DNA of 64,000 nucleotides. Source: Methylorubrum thiocyanatum. GTDB taxonomy: Bacteria > Pseudomonadota > Alphaproteobacteria > Rhizobiales > Beijerinckiaceae. Position numbers and translations under genes: made by a program. Location: positions 310,001 to 374,000 of the forward strand of contig JACJIB010000001.1 of assembly GCA_014138645.1 (NCBI GenBank), in the 5' to 3' direction. This document shows positions 11,350 to 21,700 of this stretch, piece after piece; positions within the stretch are counted from its first letter, which is position 1; every line of letters begins with the position of its first letter. The notes under the pieces were generated by a model. The model worked only from the letters and a program-made list of their open reading frames with translations, searched no databases and was not told the origin of the DNA.

Positions 11350-13392
11350 ATGACGACGGCATCGAGACAGTCGAACGAGGCGAGAACGATGCGAGAGGCG
11401 GCCGTGAGCAAGGTCGAGACGCTGCAGCGTCCCAAGACCCGCGACGTGTCCCTCGACGATGTCGAGCGGGGCGTCCAGAACGCCGCCCGCGCCCTCACCG
11501 AGATGACGCAGGCCGACGGCCACATCTGCTTCGAGCTGGAAGCGGATGCGACCATCCCCTCCGAATACATCCTGTTCCACCAGTTCCGCGGGACCGAGCC
11601 GCGGCCGGGGCTGGAAGCCAAGATCGGGAATTACCTGCGCCGCACGCAGTCGAAGGTGCATGGCGGCTGGGCGCTGGTCCATGACGGCCCGTTCGACATG
11701 AGCGCGACGGTGAAGGCCTATTTCGCCCTCAAGATGATCGGCGACGACATCGAGGCGCCGCACATGCGCGCGGCCCGCAAGGCGATCCTGCAGCGCGGGG
11801 GCGCGGCCAACGCCAACGTCTTCACCCGCATCCTGCTCGCCCTCTACGGCGAGGTGCCGTGGGCTGCGGTGCCGGTGATGCCGGTCGAGGTGATGCACCT
11901 GCCGAAGTGGTTCCCGTTCCACCTCGACAAGGTATCCTACTGGGCCCGCTGCACCATGGTGCCGCTGTTCGTGATCCAGGCCAAGAAGCCGCGGGCGAAG
12001 AACCCGCGCGGCATCGGCGTGGCCGAACTGTTCGTGACCCCGCCCGATTCGGTGCGGACCTGGCCGGGCTCGCCCCACGCCACCTGGCCGTGGACGCCGA
12101 TCTTCGGCGCCATCGACCGCGTGCTGCAGAAGACGCAGGACCACTTCCCGAAAGTGCCGCGCCAGCGCGCCATCGACAAGGCGGTGGCCTGGGTGTCCGA
12201 GCGCCTGAACGGCGAGGACGGCCTCGGCGCCATCTTCCCGTCGATGGTTAACTCGGTGCTGATGTACGAGGTGCTCGGCTATCCCCCCGATCATCCGCAG
12301 GTGAAGATCGCGCTGGAAGCCATTGAAAAGCTCGTCGCCGAGAAGGACGACGAGGCCTATGTCCAGCCCTGCCTGTCGCCGGTCTGGGACACGGCGCTGA
12401 CCAGCCACGCCATGCTGGAGACCGGCGGCGCCGCGGCCGAGGCCAATGCCCGCGCCGGCCTCGACTGGCTGAAGCCGCTGCAGATCCTCGACATCAAGGG
12501 CGACTGGGCCGAGACCAAGCCGAACGTGCGTCCCGGCGGCTGGGCCTTCCAGTACGCCAACCCGCACTATCCCGATCTCGACGACACCGCCGTGGTGGTG
12601 ATGGCGATGGACCGCGCCCAGCGCCAGCACGGTCTGGTGAGCGGAATGCCGGACTACTCGGCCTCGATCGCCCGCGCCCGCGAGTGGGTCGAGGGGCTCC
12701 AGAGCGCCGACGGCGGCTGGGCGGCCTTCGACGCCGACAACAACCACCACTACCTCAACCACATCCCGTTCTCGGATCACGGCGCGCTGCTCGATCCGCC
12801 GACCGCGGACGTGACCGCCCGCGTCGTCTCGATGCTGTCGCAGCTCGGCGAGACCCGCGAGACCAGCCGGGCGCTCGACCGCGGTGTGACCTACCTGCTC
12901 AACGACCAGGAGAAGGACGGGAGCTGGTACGGCCGCTGGGGCATGAACTTCATCTACGGCACGTGGTCGGTGCTCTGCGCGCTGAACGCCGCCGGTGTCG
13001 ATCCGCAATCGCCTGAGATCCGCAAGGCGGTGGCGTGGCTCATCCGCATCCAGAACCCGGATGGCGGCTGGGGCGAGGATGCCTCCTCCTACAAGCTCAA
13101 CCCCGAATTCGAGCCGGGCTACTCCACCGCCTCGCAGACGGCCTGGGCGCTGCTCGCCCTCATGGCGGTGGGCGAGGTGGACGATCCGGCGGTCGCCCGC
13201 GGCGTCAACTACCTGATGCGCACGCAAGGGCAGGACGGGTTGTGGAACGAGGAGCGCTACACCGCGACCGGATTCCCGCGGGTGTTCTACCTGCGCTACC
13301 ACGGCTACCCGAAATTCTTCCCGCTCTGGGCGATGGCCCGCTTCCGCAACCTGAAGAAGGGCAACAGCCGTCAGGTGCAGTTCGGGATGTGA
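11350..13392 (+). CDS. shc: Squalene-hopene cyclase
   Basis: Cyclises squalene to hopene and hopanol; a monotopic inner-membrane enzyme. The catalytic acid motif DLDDTA (D409, D411, D412 from the ATG at 11350) is intact. Several QW repeats are visible, for example QSADGGWAAFD, QEKDGSWYGRW, QNPDGGWGED and QGQDGLWNEER. Start options are TTG 11341 (AGGGAG four bases upstream, overlapping the hpnE stop), ATG 11350 and ATG 11389. I give 11350, for 680 aa. It is the last gene of the hpn operon and is followed by a strong terminator at 13427. Confidence 0.95.
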   Translation: MTTASRQSNEARTMREAAVSKVETLQRPKTRDVSLDDVERGVQNAARALTEMTQADGHICFELEADATIPSEYILFHQFRGTEPRPGLEAKIGNYLRRTQSKVHGGWALVHDGPFDMSATVKAYFALKMIGDDIEAPHMRAARKAILQRGGAANANVFTRILLALYGEVPWAAVPVMPVEVMHLPKWFPFHLDKVSYWARCTMVPLFVIQAKKPRAKNPRGIGVAELFVTPPDSVRTWPGSPHATWPWTPIFGAIDRVLQKTQDHFPKVPRQRAIDKAVAWVSERLNGEDGLGAIFPSMVNSVLMYEVLGYPPDHPQVKIALEAIEKLVAEKDDEAYVQPCLSPVWDTALTSHAMLETGGAAAEANARAGLDWLKPLQILDIKGDWAETKPNVRPGGWAFQYANPHYPDLDDTAVVVMAMDRAQRQHGLVSGMPDYSASIARAREWVEGLQSADGGWAAFDADNNHHYLNHIPFSDHGALLDPPTADVTARVVSMLSQLGETRETSRALDRGVTYLLNDQEKDGSWYGRWGMNFIYGTWSVLCALNAAGVDPQSPEIRKAVAWLIRIQNPDGGWGEDASSYKLNPEFEPGYSTASQTAWALLALMAVGEVDDPAVARGVNYLMRTQGQDGLWNEERYTATGFPRVFYLRYHGYPKFFPLWAMARFRNLKKGNSRQVQFGM

Positions 13393-13426
13393 TTTTTTGG
13401 GAGCTCATCCCAGCCATGAGACTGGC

Positions 13427-13454
13427 GGCGCGGGGCATCCCGCGCCGTTTTCGT
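13427..13454 (+). terminator. Rho-independent terminator after shc
   Basis: Perfect 8-bp arms GGCGCGGG (13427-13434) and CCCGCGCC (13439-13446) with loop GCAT, then GTTTTCGTTT. It ends the hopanoid operon. Its position also argues against any start of the next gene upstream of about 13460. Confidence 0.85.
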
Positions 13455-13532
13455 TTGTGCCGAGATGCGAGCCGGACGACGCTGACGCGTGGCGCGCGCC
13501 TTTTCACCGCTTCAAGCCCGAGAGACCAATCC

Positions 13533-14201
13533 TTGATCCCCTGGGAGCATCTCGACACCGCCGCGATCCCCGGCGAGGCGGGCACGTTGCGCCTGATGCG
13601 CCGCGGCACCGAGTACTCGATCCAGCTCGACCGCAACGAACTCATGAACAGCCGCCTCAGCGGCTCCGAGGAGGCGCTGGCACGGCTCTCGGCCGAGCGC
13701 GTCGCCGGTGCGAGGGCGCCGCGGGTGCTGATCGGCGGTTACGGCATGGGCTTTACCTTGCGCGCCGCCCTGAACCTGCTGCCGGAGACGGCACAGGTGA
13801 CGGTCGCCGAGATCGTGCCGGCGGTGCTGGCCTGGGCGCGTGGACCCATGGCGGAGCTGACTGGTGGGAGTCTTGATGATCCGCGCATCTCGATCCGCGA
13901 GGCCGACGTCGCCGCCGTGATTCGCGAACGGCCGGGCGCCTGGGATGCGATCCTGCTCGACGTGGACAACGGCCCCGACGGCCTCACCCGCACGGAGAAC
14001 GACCGCCTCTACGACGCCGCCGGCCTCGGGGCCGCCCGCGCGGCGCTCCGCCCTAAGGGGGTGCTGGCGGTGTGGTCGGCCCATCCCGATGCCGCCTTCA
14101 CCCGGCGGCTCGGTCAGGCAGGTTTTTCTGTCGAGGAAGTGGCGACCCGGGCCCGCGGCAAGCGCGGGGCGCGGCACGTGATCTGGCTCGCCGGGCGCTG
14201 A
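13533..14201 (+). CDS. Spermidine-synthase-like methyltransferase-fold protein
   Basis: A 222-aa protein of the spermidine/spermine synthase superfamily. The nucleotide-binding glycine loop is VLIGGYGMGFTLRAAL. The acidic strand VTVAEIVPAVLAW and the catalytic-region LLDVDNGPDGL follow. It is shorter than SpeE and lacks much of the N-terminal beta domain, so it may be a SAM-dependent enzyme of unknown substrate rather than a true polyamine synthase. The TTG start at 13533 gives LIPWEHLDTAAIP, a natural-looking N-terminus, with GAGAGA about 8 bases upstream. An earlier in-frame ATG at 13416 would place the shc terminator inside the gene. Confidence 0.75.
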   Translation: MIPWEHLDTAAIPGEAGTLRLMRRGTEYSIQLDRNELMNSRLSGSEEALARLSAERVAGARAPRVLIGGYGMGFTLRAALNLLPETAQVTVAEIVPAVLAWARGPMAELTGGSLDDPRISIREADVAAVIRERPGAWDAILLDVDNGPDGLTRTENDRLYDAAGLGAARAALRPKGVLAVWSAHPDAAFTRRLGQAGFSVEEVATRARGKRGARHVIWLAGR

Positions 14202-14220
14202 TCAGGAATCCCGGTCTCGG

Positions 14221-14331
14221 CCTCATCCTGAGGTGCCCGCGGAGCGGGCCTCGAAGGATCTTCCAGATCGCGCAGTGCTTTCCGGAGGATCCTTCGAGGC
14301 CGCCGCTTCGCGCCGTCACCTCAGGATGAGG
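14221..14331. repeat. Long palindromic repeat between convergent genes
   Basis: Nested perfect inverted repeats. CCTCATCCTGAGGTG at 14221-14235 pairs with 14317-14331 (15 bp), and GGCCTCGAAGGATC at 14247-14260 pairs with 14288-14301 (14 bp). It lies between the convergent spermidine-synthase-like and oxoamine-synthase genes. It resembles dispersed repeats common in alphaproteobacteria and may end transcription on both strands. Confidence 0.8.
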
Positions 14332-14356
14332 GGAGTGAATGGGATGGGCACGAGCC

Positions 14357-15727
14357 TCACGCTCCCCGGCGCGCCATCAGCTGCTCGATCAGCGTCGCGC
14401 CGGTCTCCAGCGCGGACAGCTCTTCCGCCACCGTGGCCACCGTCTGCGCGATCTGCTCCGGCGTATGCTCGGAGGTCATGAAGAAGCGCAGGCGCGAGGA
14501 GCGCTCCGGCACCGCCGGGTGGATGATCGGCTGCACGTTGATGCCGCGCTTGAACAGCCGGTCGGACAGCGTCACCGCCTTCAGCGAGTCGCCGACGATG
14601 ATCGGGATCACCGCCAGCCCCAGGCTCGAACCGGTGTTGAGACCGTGCTTCTTGGCGAGCGCGAGGAACTGATGCCCGTTGCGGCGCAGGCGCTCCACCC
14701 GCTCGGGCTCGGCCTGCATCACCGAGAGCGCGGCATCGGCCGCGGCGGCGAGCGGCGGCGACATGCCGACGCTGTAGACGAAGCCGCCCGCGGTGCATTT
14801 CAGGTACTCGATCAGCACCGAGGGGCCGCAGATATAGCCGCCGCAGGAGGACAGCGTCTTCGACAGCGTGCCCATCCAGATATCGACGTCCGAGGCGTCG
14901 ACGCCGCAATGCTCGTGCAGGCCCGCGCCGGTGCGGCCGAGCACGCCGAGACCGTGGGCGTCGTCCACCATCAGCCAGCAATCGTAGCGGCGCTTCAGCT
15001 CGACGAAGGCGGCGAGATCCGGCGCGTCGCCGTCCATGCTGTAGAGGCCCTCGATCACGATCAGCGCGCGGCGATGCTCGTGCCGGGTCGCCTCCAGGAG
15101 CTTCTCGAGGGCGGCCGGATCGTTGTGGGCGAAGCTGCGGCGCTGGGCTCCGGAGAGCTGTGCGCCCGTCACCACGCTGTTGTGGATCAGCGCGTCGTGG
15201 AAGATCACGTCCGGCGCTTCCAGGATGGCGCCGATGGCGGTGACGTTGGTGGCGTGGCCGCTGACCAGGACCACGCAGGCATCCGTGCGGTAATGGGCGG
15301 CGAGCGCCCGCTCCAGCTTGAGATGCCCGGGCCGCTCACCCGCCACGATCCGGCTCGCCGAGGCCGAGGTGCCGAAGGTCTCGATCGCCTTGCGCGCCGC
15401 CCCGCTCACCGCCGGGTGCCCGTTGAGGCCGAGATAATCGTAGGACGAGTAGTTGGAGAGGGCCTCGCCGTCGATGCGGGTCTGTGCGCCGGCGCGGGTC
15501 TCGTGCACCCGGAAGAACGGGTTGCCGAGGCCGATCAGGTCGGCGGCCGAGCGCTGCAGGCGCAGCTCGCGGTAGCCGGTCAGCTTCTCGAAATCCTGCG
15601 GCGAGTCGTTGGCCGGCGGTGCCTTGGTCTCGGCGGGGGCGGGCCGCGCGTTGGCGCGGCCGAGCCGGTTGGTGACGAAGCTCGCGAGCGCGGCCCGCCC
15701 GTCCTGCGGGCGTGACGGCTGGGTCAT
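14357..15727 (-). CDS. PLP-dependent alpha-oxoamine synthase linked to a PKS
   Basis: A 456-aa fold-type I aminotransferase of the alpha-oxoamine synthase family (BioF, KBL, HemA, serine palmitoyltransferase). These enzymes condense an amino acid with an acyl thioester and lose CO2. The PLP lysine is K290 in GTLSKTLSSCGGY, and VDDAHGLGVLG (about 254-264) holds the PLP-ring Asp and His. An N-terminal extension of about 50 residues precedes the usual family core. Its ATG overlaps the PKS stop codon (ATGA), so the two are translationally coupled. I infer that it unloads the polyketide chain from the PKS carrier domain onto an amino acid. True biotin or sphinganine synthesis is less likely in this context. 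Confidence 0.88.
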   Translation of the reverse strand: MTQPSRPQDGRAALASFVTNRLGRANARPAPAETKAPPANDSPQDFEKLTGYRELRLQRSAADLIGLGNPFFRVHETRAGAQTRIDGEALSNYSSYDYLGLNGHPAVSGAARKAIETFGTSASASRIVAGERPGHLKLERALAAHYRTDACVVLVSGHATNVTAIGAILEAPDVIFHDALIHNSVVTGAQLSGAQRRSFAHNDPAALEKLLEATRHEHRRALIVIEGLYSMDGDAPDLAAFVELKRRYDCWLMVDDAHGLGVLGRTGAGLHEHCGVDASDVDIWMGTLSKTLSSCGGYICGPSVLIEYLKCTAGGFVYSVGMSPPLAAAADAALSVMQAEPERVERLRRNGHQFLALAKKHGLNTGSSLGLAVIPIIVGDSLKAVTLSDRLFKRGINVQPIIHPAVPERSSRLRFFMTSEHTPEQIAQTVATVAEELSALETGATLIEQLMARRGA

Positions 15728-18700
15728 GGCAAGATCTCTTTGATGTCCGAGACGTTCTGCTCGACGAGTTCGTTGAACGGTGCGAGCGTGGCGGCATCAA
15801 GATCGCCGACATGCTTGGTCGCGAGGCTCAAGGTGACGCCCGCCGCCTCGTCCACCGGTGTGGCCACGGCCTGGATCAGGGTTTCGGTCAGCTCGTTGAC
15901 GGTCAGCCCCGAGGAGATGCCGGCCGGTGGCGCGTCGAGGGCGAAGCGCTCCTGCAGGCTCGCCCCGAGTTCCACGCCCATCAGCGAGTCGAGGCCGATC
16001 TCCGAGAGCTGGCGCACGCGGCTGATGTCGTCCTTCGGCAGGCGCAGGATGCGGGCGATGTCCTCGACGATGGCGTCGGCCACGGTCTTGCGCACCGCGT
16101 CGATGTCCGTGGTCCGCAGCAGCGCGCCGATATTGATGGCGGCCACCGTGCCGGATTCCGCCTGCTGGTCGCCGCCGAGGCTGGCGTAGCTCGGCGAGCG
16201 CAGCGTGGCGAGGCGCTCGCGTGCCTTGCCCCAATGCATCGCGGCAATCGCGATCACGCCCTCGTCGCTCGCGCCCGTCTGACCCTCCAGCGCCTCGGCC
16301 ATCAGGTCGAGGCAGAGGCGGGCGTCCATCGGCGTGACGCCGACACGGGAGGCCAGCGTCTCCATCACCGCCTTGTTGCGGGCGAGCACGCCGACATCGC
16401 CGATGGCGCCCCAGGCGACGGCGAGCGCCGGCAGGCCGAGGCGGCGGCGCTGGCGGGCCAGCCCCTCCATGAAGCCGTTGGCGGCGACATAGGAGCCCTG
16501 GCCGGGATTGCCGATGAAGGTCGTGGCCGAGGAGAACAGCACGAAGTAGTCGAGCTTCCGCCCGCGCGTGGCGGCGTCGAGATGCTGCGCTCCGATCACC
16601 TTCGGCGCGATCACCGCCTCCAGGGTCTCGGGCTCGATCGCGTTGATCAGGCCGTCCTGCAGCACCATGGCGCCGTGGATCACCCCCGCCAGCTTCTCGC
16701 CGCGGGCCTCGATGCCCTCGATCAGCGCCTCGACCGCGCGGCGGCTGGTGATGTTGCAGGCCTTGGTCTCGACCCTCACGCCGCGCGCGGCGAGTTCGGC
16801 GATGAGAGCGCGGCCCTCCTCGTTCGGCTTGCCGGAGCGGCCGACGAGGACGATGCGCCGGGCGCCGCGATCGGCGAGCCAGCGTGCCGCCTCGATACCG
16901 AAGCCGCCCAAGCCCCCGGTGACGAGGTGGACGCCCTTCTCGGAAACCGTGAAGGCGTTGCGCTGGACCCGCGCGACCGAACCCGGCGCCGGCGGCGTGA
17001 CGACGATCTTACCGACATGCCCCGATTGCTGCATGAGGCGGAAGGCGTCGGAGGTCTCGTCGGCGGCGAACGGCTGGTAGGGCAGGGGGCGCAGGCCGCC
17101 TTCGGCGAAGAGCGCCATCACCTCGCGGAACATCCGCGCCCCGTCCTCGCCCTGGTGCTGGAGCACCTGATCGAGATCGACGCCGAAATACGACAGGTTC
17201 CGGCGGAACGGCCGCAATCCGATATGGGTGTTGGCGACGTAGTCGCGCTTGCCCAGTTCGACGAAGCGCCCGAACGGCCGCAGGCAGTTCAGCGAGCGCT
17301 CCATCATCTCGCCGAACAGCGAGTTGAGCACCACGTCGACGCCGTCGCCGGTGATGCGGCGGACATCGTCCACGAAGGCGAGCGAGCGGGAATCGAGCAC
17401 GTGCTCGGCGCCCAGCGCGGCGACGAGCGCCCGCTTCTCCCGCGAGCCGGCGGTGGCGATGACCCGCGCGCCCTTCCACTTGGCGATCTGCAGGGCCGCG
17501 AGGCCCACGCCGCCCGCGCCGCCATGGACCAGCAGCCACTCGCCCTTGCGCAGGCGGGCGCAGGTGCACAGCGCGTAGTAGGCGGTGAGGAAGGCGACCG
17601 GCACGGTCGCCGCCGCGGCCGGATCGAGCCCGGCCGGCATCGGCGCCACGACCATCTCGGGCACCACCACGTGGGTGGCGAAGCCCGACTGGGCGAAGGC
17701 GACCACGGAATCGCCGACGGCGAAGTCGACCACGCCCGCGCCGATCGCGGTGACGCGGCCGGAGACTTCGAGACCGAGGCGGGGACCGGCGAAGCCGTCC
17801 TCCAGGATCTCCTCCGGGAGCATGGAGAGCGCCCAGAGCACGTCGCGGAAGTTGAGGCCGGTGGCCGCCACCGCGATCTCGACCTCGCCGGGGCCGGGGG
17901 CGGCGCGCTCGGCCGGGCCCCAGACCATCTCGTTGAGGCCGCCGGTGTTCGAGCGCTCCAGCCGCGCGGCCGGAGCCGCCGCGCCGCCGCCCTGGGCGGC
18001 ACGGCCGGGATGGAAGCGCACGACGCGGGTGGCGTCGGCGTCGAGCACGATCTCGGTCTCGTCGGTGCCCGACAGGATCAGCGCGCGCAGCCGCTCGGCC
18101 GCGTCCTTCGAGGACAGGGTCGGCGCGAGATCGATCCGGCGGACATCGAGGTTCGAGGCCTCGTTGGCGAGCGTCCGGCTGAAGGCCCAGACGCCGGCCT
18201 CGACCGCGGCCGCCTCGCCGCCCGCGTCACGGGTGGCGCCGGGGGCGACGACCCAGAGCCGGGTCTGGCGGCTGCCGAGATGCTCGGCGCAGCGCTTCAG
18301 GCTGAGGCAGCGGTCGCGCAGGCGCGTGGCCGCCTCGCCCTCGCCGGCAAAGGCGCCGGCCAGGAACACCACGGTGTCGGGGGTCTCGCGCTCCAGCTCC
18401 AGCAGCGACTGCTCGGAATCGAGGATGATCGAGACGTGGACGCCGCTCGCCACCAGCAGGGTCGCCAGCGACGAGGCGGTCTCGGCGCCGAACTCGTCGT
18501 CGGAGCCGACGACGAAGGCGAAGCTCTGGCCGTGCCCGACCGCCGGACGGACCGGAGCCTCGGCGACGAGCAGCAGGTCGTCGCCGTTGGCGGAGGCCGC
18601 GCGGTCGGCGGAGACCCGCACGAGGCCCGAGGCGCTCAAGCTGCGCTGCCAGCCCGTCACGTCGTCGAGGCGCGAGAGCGGCATCCCGGCGACCGCCTCC

Positions 18701-21700
18701 TCGAACCAGTCCGGCGCAAGGCCGAAGACGAGGTCGCGGAACAGCGAGGCGCCGGGCTCGACCGCGATCAGCAGCCCGCCGGAGGCGAGGGCGGCGGCGA
18801 GCTGTCCGGGAAGGGCCTTGTCCGCGCGGTGCAGCACATCGCTCGCGATCACGAGGTCGAAGGCGCTCGTCGGCAGGGCGTCGGCGGCCTCGGCCACCGT
18901 GACGAGGCCCGGCAGGGCGAGGCGGGCGCGCTCGGCCAGCCGCCGGTCGGTTTCCAGCACGGTCAGGCGGGCATCGGCCTCGCGAGCGAGCGCCGCGGCG
19001 CGGGCCGAGAGCGGGCCGAAGCCGACCTGGAGGAGGCGCAGCGCGCGGTCGGAGGGCAGCCGCTCGCGGGCTTCCGCAACGATGGTCGCAACGACCTCGG
19101 CGGCGGCGCGCGCCGTGGCGCCGCGCAGGTGGAAGGCGTCCAGGGCCGCCGGCGAGAGGCCGACGGAAGCCGGCACGTCGCCCGCTACGATCCGCCCGAC
19201 CAGCGCCGTGGTGTCCGCGAGCAGCACCAGCTCGGCGGCCAGCTCCGGATGGTCGGCCGCGATCCAGCGCATGGTTTCTTCGGGCGCGGGAAGGGTCACG
19301 TCGCGGCGCAGGCGCCACACGCCCTTGTCGAGCGTCGCGAGGCCGCTGCTCTCCAGGGCGTAGAGGGCGTTGGTCGCCCAAGGATGCAGCGCCGCGGGCA
19401 GGCGGCCGTCGAGCACGACCTTGCCCTTCTCGGAAAGCCCTTCCGCCAGCCGGTAGGCGAGCGCCGTGGCCCAGCCCTCCAGCAGCAGGTGGCCCGGGCC
19501 GAGTTCGGCGGTGTCCGGTGCGGTTGCCGCCGCGAGGCTCGGGCGCAGGCGCTCGGCCACGCTCGGGCGCCGCTCCAGCGGCAGGGCCGTCGGCTCGGTG
19601 GCGCGCTCGACCCCTTGCGTGATGGCGTAGGCGTCGAGATCGCTGCCGCTGCGGGCGCGCAGGGCCTGGAAGCGGCCCTCGCGGATCGTCGCAATGACCT
19701 CACCCTTGGCGTCGGTGAGGGTGAAATCGGCCAGGATCGAGCGCTCGTTGCAGCGCCGGGTACGGATCTCGGCCCGCGCGATGGCGGCGCCCGGACGCAG
19801 CAGGCGCACCTCGCCGAAGCGCACCGGCACGTAGGCCTTGGTGGCACCCTCGCCCATCAGCTCGGCGAAGAGCAGGATCAGGCCGTGGAAGCAGGAATCG
19901 AGGCGCGCCGGCACGAGGCCGTAGCGGGCGTCGGCCTCGGCCGGGATCAGCTCGGAGACGATGGTGGTCTCGTCGATTCGCGCCGAGGCCGCGACCTGGC
20001 GGAAATTCTCGCCGAAGCCGAGGCCGGAGGCGAGCGCCCGGCGGTAGAGCGCCTCGCCCGAAATCGCGTGGTCCGCGGGGATCGCGAGATCGCGAGACGC
20101 GGGCGTCGGGAAATCGCCCTCGATGATCTTGGCCGAGGCGTGGAGCTGCCACGGCGTCGGCGTCAGGCGCGGCCGGCTGAGGATCTGAATCTGGTTGCCG
20201 GAGCCGGAGAGGCGCACCAGCACCTCGCGCAGGGAGTCCTCGGCGAAGACCATCGGCGAGAGGATCTCGACATCGGCGAGCGTCACGGCGTCCGTGCGCA
20301 GCGCCTGACGGGCGACGTGCAGCGCCATCTCGACGAAGGCCGCACCCGGCAGGATCACCTGCCCGTCGATGCGGTGGTCGTCGAGTTCGGGCACCAGCGC
20401 CGCGTCGAGATGGCCGTGCCATTCGAGGCCGTCGGCCGCGAGCCGGTTGCCGGCGAGCGGGTGGTAGGGCCGCGGCGCGGCGCCCGCGCCCTCCGTCGTC
20501 TCCGCGAGGCGGAAGGGACGGCGCTGCCAGGGATAGAGCGGCAGGGCGATCGCACCGGCCGGATCGGCGCCGAACAGGCGCGCCTCATCGACAGCGGCAC
20601 CCGCGACGAGGGCGGCGGCCACCGCCTTGGCGATCGGATCGCCGCCGACAGGCTTGCGGTGCATCACGCCGACCGAGGCGACCTCGATCGCGAGCGGCTC
20701 GATGGCGTCGCCGATATGCGGCAGCAGGGTCGCGCGCGGGCCGACCTCGACGAAGACGCGGGCGCCCTGGCGGGTCGCCTCCTGCAGCGCCTCGCAGAAG
20801 CGCACCGGCTCGCGGATGTTGCGCCACCAGTAGCCGGCGCCGAACTGAGCGCCGGGCAGCACCGTGCCGGTCACGGTCGAGACCATGGCGGTATGGCCGG
20901 CGGACGCCTTCAGCCCGTCGAGGTCGCGCAGGAGTGGACGCTCGGTCGGGTCCATCAGGCGGCCGTGGAAGGGATATTCGAGGTCGAGCTTGCGCCCGCG
21001 GCGGCGCTTGCGCGCCAGCGCCTTCATCGCGGCCTCGATATCGGCCTCGGGACCGGCCACCGTGATCGCCTTGGGGCTGTTGTAGGCGGCGATATCGAGG
21101 GTGGGATAGTCGGCGAGGAACGCCTCCATCTCGTCGGCCGGTCCGAGCAGCACCGCCATGGTGCCGAAGCCGCGGGTCGATTCCTGATGCTTGCTGCGGA
21201 AGAAGATGACCCGCACCGCCTGTTCCAGGCTCAGGATGCCGGCGGCTTCCGCCGCGGCGATCTCGCCGACGCTGTGGCCGAGCACGTAGCGGGGGGCGAG
21301 GCCCTTGGCGCGCAAAGCCGCGGTCGAGGCGCTCTGGATCGCGAAGATCAGCGGCTGCGAGACGCGGGTGAGGGAAAGGCGCGTGTCGAGATCCTCGGCG
21401 AACATCGCCTCCTTCAGCGACCAGCCCGAGAGCTTTTCGAACAGCTTGTCGGTCTGATCGAAGCGGGCGCGGAAGGTCGCGCTCTGCTCGTAGGCCTCGC
21501 GGCCCATGCCGACCCACTGGCTGCCGTTGCCGGAATAGACGAAGGCGACCTCGGCCTGACGCTCGACGGCGGTGCCGATGACGGCCGCCTCGCTCTCCTC
21601 GCCGTCGGCCAGCGCGCGCAGGGCGGCGGGGACGTCGGTGCCGGGAGCGATCGGCAGGGCGAGCCGGGTGGAGAGGCGCTCGCGGCGATGGAACGCGGCG

